Program-made: the position numbers and the translations under genes
Shown: one piece after another, positions 5,398 to 7,398 of the stretch
Position numbering within the stretch: the stretch's first letter is position 1
How the letters are laid out: each line of letters begins with the position of its first letter
Origin: an uncultured Saprospiraceae bacterium
GTDB taxonomy: Bacteria; Bacteroidota; Bacteroidia; Chitinophagales; Saprospiraceae
NCBI GenBank assembly: GCA_937864255.1
Contig: CALMIT010000423.1
Coordinates: 1-7,398 of the forward strand
Reading direction: 5' to 3'
DNA length: 7,398 nucleotides
The notes under the pieces: model-generated
What the model saw: the letters and a program-made list of their open reading frames with translations, nothing else
The model's database searches: none
Told to the model about the DNA's origin: nothing

Positions 5398-6486
5398 TCA
5401 CCCATTCCTGCCCACGCAATTCAAATCTTCGAAAGCTTCTTTGAGACGGGCGACGAAAGTTTTTTCGCCTTCGCGCAGCCACACGCGCGGATCGTAGTGT
5501 TTTTTGTTCGGTGAATCCGGACCATCAGGATTGCCGATTTGACTTTGCAGGTAAGCACTTTTGCTGGTCATATAATCGCGGATGCCGCAGGTGAAAGCCC
5601 ACTGCATATCCGTGTCAATGTTCATCTTGATAGCGCCGTAGCTGATGGCTTCACGTATCTCCTCGCGGCTGCTACCCGAGCCGCCGTGGAATACAAAATT
5701 GATAGGATTATCGCCCGCCAACCCGAATTTTTGCTTTACAAAATCCTGGCTGTTTTTTAGGATGATGGGTTGCAATTTTACATTGCCGGGTTTGTACACG
5801 CCGTGCACATTGCCGAAAGCCGCCGCCAAAGTGAAGCGATTGCTCACTTTCGACATGTGTTCGTAGGCATAAGCCACTTCCGAGGGTTGCGTATAAAGTT
5901 TGCTGCTGTCCACATCCGAATTATCCACGCCGTCTTCCTCGCCGCCGGTCACGCCCAGTTCGATTTCGAGGGTCATGCCCAGTTCATTCATTCTTTTAAA
6001 ATACTGCACGCAGGTTTCCACATTTTCTTCCAGCGGTTCCTCCGAAAGGTCAATCATGTGCGAGCTATACAGGGGCGTGCCGCGCTGTTCGTAAAATTTT
6101 TCGCCGGCTTCCAGCAGCCCGTCAATCCAGGGCAGCAGGTTGCGGGCGCAGTGGTCGGTGTGCAAAATGACCGTGACGCCATAGGCTTTCGCCAAAGTAT
6201 GAATGTGCATCGCGCCGGAAATACCACCCAAAATCGCCGCTTTCTGACCTTCGTTGGAAAGTCCTTTGCCGGCAAAAAATGCCGCGCCTCCGTTAGAAAA
6301 CTGAATGATGACGGGCGAATTCACCGCCTTTGCCGTTTCCAAAACCGCGTTGACGGAATCGGTGCCGATCACGTTGACGGCGGGCAGGGCGAAATTTTGC
6401 TCGTTGGCGTAATTAAACAATTCGGTGACTTCGTCGCCGTGCAATACGCCGGTGCGAAAACGGGTGGATGTGGTACTTGCTGACAT
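5398..6486 (-). CDS. fbaA: Class II fructose-1,6-bisphosphate aldolase (FbaA type)
   Basis: This enzyme cleaves fructose 1,6-bisphosphate to dihydroxyacetone phosphate and glyceraldehyde 3-phosphate, and runs the reverse reaction, in cytoplasmic glycolysis and gluconeogenesis. The protein is 362 residues, close to E. coli FbaA (359), and appears intact. Catalytic Asp111 and zinc ligand His112 lie in ILHTDHCARNLLPW. The remaining zinc ligands by family alignment are Glu176 (TLEIELGVTGGEEDGVD), His228 (GNVHGVYKPGNVKL) and His267 (NFVFHGGSGSS). The phosphate-binding region FHGGSGS and the NIDTDMQWA strand (about 289-297) are also conserved. The Gly/Glu-rich loop and insertions mark the class IIA group, to which E. 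coli FbaA belongs. The start at 6484-6486 gives the usual N-terminus. The gene converges with the VOC operon across a repeat-filled spacer and diverges from the cobalamin-riboswitch leader. No regulation of its own is evident. Confidence 0.97.
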   Translation of the reverse strand: MSASTTSTRFRTGVLHGDEVTELFNYANEQNFALPAVNVIGTDSVNAVLETAKAVNSPVIIQFSNGGAAFFAGKGLSNEGQKAAILGGISGAMHIHTLAKAYGVTVILHTDHCARNLLPWIDGLLEAGEKFYEQRGTPLYSSHMIDLSEEPLEENVETCVQYFKRMNELGMTLEIELGVTGGEEDGVDNSDVDSSKLYTQPSEVAYAYEHMSKVSNRFTLAAAFGNVHGVYKPGNVKLQPIILKNSQDFVKQKFGLAGDNPINFVFHGGSGSSREEIREAISYGAIKMNIDTDMQWAFTCGIRDYMTSKSAYLQSQIGNPDGPDSPNKKHYDPRVWLREGEKTFVARLKEAFEDLNCVGRNG

Positions 6487-6566
6487 GCTGGATATATTTT
6501 TTTGTGGTGAATCAATTTGCTTACAAAGGACGCGATTTTAATTTTTTTCAAATAAACCAATCCCTT

Positions 6567-6582
6567 CTTTTTTTAAAAAAAG
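6567..6582. other. Perfect 16-bp palindrome C-T7-A7-G between divergent transcripts
   Basis: One C, seven T, seven A and one G form a perfect palindrome upstream of the riboswitch promoter and of the aldolase gene. It could act as an AT-rich UP-like or bent element for either promoter. A terminator role is unlikely, given a stem of only A and T pairs with no loop. Confidence 0.4.
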
Positions 6583-6588
6583 CCGTCT

Positions 6589-6596
6589 TATCTTCG
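6589..6596 (+). promoter_or_regulatory. Candidate -7 element driving the cobalamin riboswitch leader
   Basis: TATCTTCG is one mismatch from TAnnTTTG and ends just where the riboswitch P1 stem begins, as expected for a leader promoter. The -33 element is not clear; TTCT at 6565-6568 is in position but a poor match. Transcription would start near 6602, which would leave about six base pairs of the ten possible in P1. Confidence 0.5.
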
Positions 6597-6597
6597 C

Positions 6598-6839
6598 CAC
6601 GATTTGGTTTCCGCAACGGCGGAATGAAAAGGGAACCCCGTGCAATCCGGGGACTGTACCCGCAGCTGTAAGCCTCTTTTGGGAGATTTGGAGATACCAG
6701 ATTTTTAGATTTCAGATGCCAGAAAAAATTAGTTTGGTATCTAAAAGATCTTCCAAAAAATTTTGCCGGAAAGGCCACTGTGCACAACGCATGGGAAGGC
6801 GGGCAAAATGAGGCGAGTCAGAAGACCTGCCAAGTCGTG
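6598..6839 (+). promoter_or_regulatory. Cobalamin (vitamin B12) riboswitch aptamer
   Basis: The closing stem P1 pairs 6598-6607 with 6830-6839 (ten pairs including one G-U). Then come a TTCCGC/GCGGAA hairpin (6609-6624), the conserved GGGAA and a CCCC/GGGG hairpin with loop GTGCAATCC (6636-6652), followed by CTGTACCCGCAGCTGTAAGCC. After a long variable arm come GCCACTG (6774-6780), GGGAAGGCGGGC (6793-6804) and the B12 box AGTCAGAAGACCTGCC (6816-6831). The order matches the Rfam cobalamin element. TTCC/GGAA at 6840-6859 may be the P13 hairpin; its loop CAC (6845-6847) is complementary to GTG (6640-6642) in L5, allowing the usual kissing contact. High cobalamin should repress the downstream lipoprotein gene and probably the rest of its operon. 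Confidence 0.96.
6677..6758 (+). repeat. Extended variable arm of the riboswitch built from degenerate heptamers
   Basis: TTTTGGGAGAT (6677-6687) pairs with ATCTTCCAAAA (6748-6758) with one G-U, and AGATACCA (6692-6699) pairs perfectly with TGGTATCT (6735-6742), giving one long hairpin. Its 5' side and tip read as short units: GATACCA (6693), GATTTTTA (6700, one base longer), GATTTCA (6708), GATGCCA (6715) and GAAAAAA (6722). The arm sits where cobalamin riboswitches tolerate insertions. Confidence 0.7.
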
Positions 6840-6864
6840 TTCCTCACAGCCTTCGGGAATAAAG

Positions 6865-6887
6865 GCCGGATGGGTGAAAAATCCGGC
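6865..6887 (+). terminator. Hairpin downstream of the aptamer, possible riboswitch-controlled terminator
   Basis: GCCGGAT (6865-6871) and ATCCGGC (6881-6887) form a 7-bp GC-rich stem with a 9-nt loop. A T-rich but interrupted tract (TTGCCTGTTTTCC) follows. An alternative stem, GCCTT (6849-6853) with AAGGC (6862-6866), shares bases with the 5' arm and overlaps P13, so the structures could exclude one another in a B12-dependent way. The broken T-run makes true intrinsic termination uncertain. Confidence 0.4.
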
Positions 6888-6942
6888 TTGCCTGTTTTCC
6901 TTTTCCAAAGTCGTTTTTTCTTGCCTGTCTGCCTCTCCGCCC

Positions 6943-6964
6943 GGTGGTGTATTTTTTAACCACC
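6943..6964 (+). promoter_or_regulatory. Hairpin just upstream of the BtuG-like start codon
   Basis: GGTGGT (6943-6948) pairs with ACCACC (6959-6964) around a 10-nt T-rich loop, ending 14 nt before the ATG at 6979. There is no Shine-Dalgarno sequence. The hairpin covers the ribosome landing zone and could control translation or protect the leader. Confidence 0.4.
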
Positions 6965-6978
6965 AAATTTTTCAAATC

Positions 6979-7398
6979 ATGTTTTTCAAAAAAAACCTTT
7001 TTAACTATCTGCTGGCGCTTTCAGCCCTTGTGTTGTTTTTTGGTTCATGCAAAAAAGACGACGACGGTCCAAATTTCCCGGACACATACACGAACGGCGT
7101 TTTTGTACTCAATCAGGGAAATTTTAACCGGGCAAACGCCTCCGTAAGTTTTTACAAATCTGCCGATAAAAGCACCGAAAGCGGCATTTTTAAAAAAGTG
7201 AACGGCAGAGCGCCGGGCGACGTGCTACAATCCATGACCGTGTACGACGACAAAGCCTACCTCGTGGTCAATAATTCGAATAAAATCGAAATCGTGGACG
7301 AAAAATCTTTCCAAGCCCTGTGTACGATTACCGGGCTGGCGCTGCCCCGCTACGTGCTGGTGCTCAATGAAGACAAAGCGTACGTGAGTCAGTGGGGC
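6979..7398 (+). CDS. btuG: BtuG-like surface lipoprotein, YncE/DUF5074-type beta-propeller (N-terminal 140 residues)
   Basis: The gene begins at the ATG after the riboswitch leader and runs off the right edge; 140 codons are present. Residues 1-23 form a lipoprotein signal peptide (basic FFKKN, hydrophobic LLALSALVLFFGS), with the lipidated cysteine at Cys24. It is followed by KKDDDG, an acidic stretch like the Bacteroidota lipoprotein export signal, so surface display is likely. The mature part starts a beta-propeller: GVFVLNQGNFNRANASVSFY (about 40-59), PGDVLQSMTVYDDKAYLVVN (about 79-98), NKIEIVDEKSF (about 101-111) and LPRYVLVLNEDKAYVSQWG (about 122-140). This pattern is typical of YncE/DUF5074 proteins encoded with B12 transporters. 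BtuG of Bacteroides thetaiotaomicron is a surface propeller that binds cobalamin extremely tightly and passes it to BtuB. The riboswitch upstream makes this role very likely here. A BtuB gene would be expected next but lies outside the window. The call as a surface propeller is firm; BtuG itself is inferred. Confidence 0.85.
   Translation, partial: MFFKKNLFNYLLALSALVLFFGSCKKDDDGPNFPDTYTNGVFVLNQGNFNRANASVSFYKSADKSTESGIFKKVNGRAPGDVLQSMTVYDDKAYLVVNNSNKIEIVDEKSFQALCTITGLALPRYVLVLNEDKAYVSQWG

Noticed and set aside
5770..6483. Plus-strand 237-codon open frame
   Set aside because: It is antisense to the aldolase gene, whose protein is intact and conserved; the opposite translation is His/Phe-rich without any recognisable motif.
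6548..6787. Minus-strand 79-codon open frame
   Set aside because: It lies across the riboswitch aptamer, whose conserved RNA elements explain the sequence.

Overview
The window looks like chromosomal DNA from a free-living Bacteroidota, probably of the Saprospiria/Chitinophagia type. The evidence is TAnnTTTG-like -7 promoter elements, starts without clear Shine-Dalgarno sequences, a lipoprotein with an acidic stretch just after the lipidated cysteine (typical of Bacteroidota surface lipoproteins), and protein families with a Bacteroidota flavour. The placement rests on reading alone, not on a search.

Layout. Positions 1-436 (minus) hold the start of a DUF255/YyaL-type thioredoxin-fold protein. 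Divergent from it is a TerC/Alx-family membrane protein (663-1604, plus). Next comes an AT-rich orphan gene (1640-2230, plus) with an R-N-x-x-x-H motif suggesting a HEPN-type RNase. A GlxA-type AraC regulator (2283-3263, minus) diverges from an apparent three-gene operon (3395-5166, plus): a double SRPBCC/AHSA1 protein and two PhnB-like VOC proteins. The shared regulatory gap contains a perfect 19-bp palindrome next to a -7 element.

Positions 5129-5390 hold degenerate 7-bp-periodic repeats. They have entered the 3' end of the second VOC gene and lie between it and the convergent class II fructose-bisphosphate aldolase (5398-6486, minus).

The right end is a vitamin B12 locus. A promoter-like element leads into a cobalamin riboswitch (about 6598-6839), two downstream hairpins, and a surface lipoprotein beta-propeller (6979 to window end) resembling the B12-binding protein BtuG. 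A BtuB-type TonB-dependent transporter is expected just beyond the window, but that is inference. The riboswitch's variable arm is itself made of degenerate heptamers, resembling the intergenic array in period.

The window therefore combines housekeeping (aldolase), envelope and metal handling (TerC), a small regulator-plus-SRPBCC/VOC cassette, a possible RNase islet, and riboswitch-controlled B12 capture. The most unusual items are the heptamer repeats inside the riboswitch arm and at a gene's 3' end, the operator-like palindrome, and the lone HEPN-like gene.
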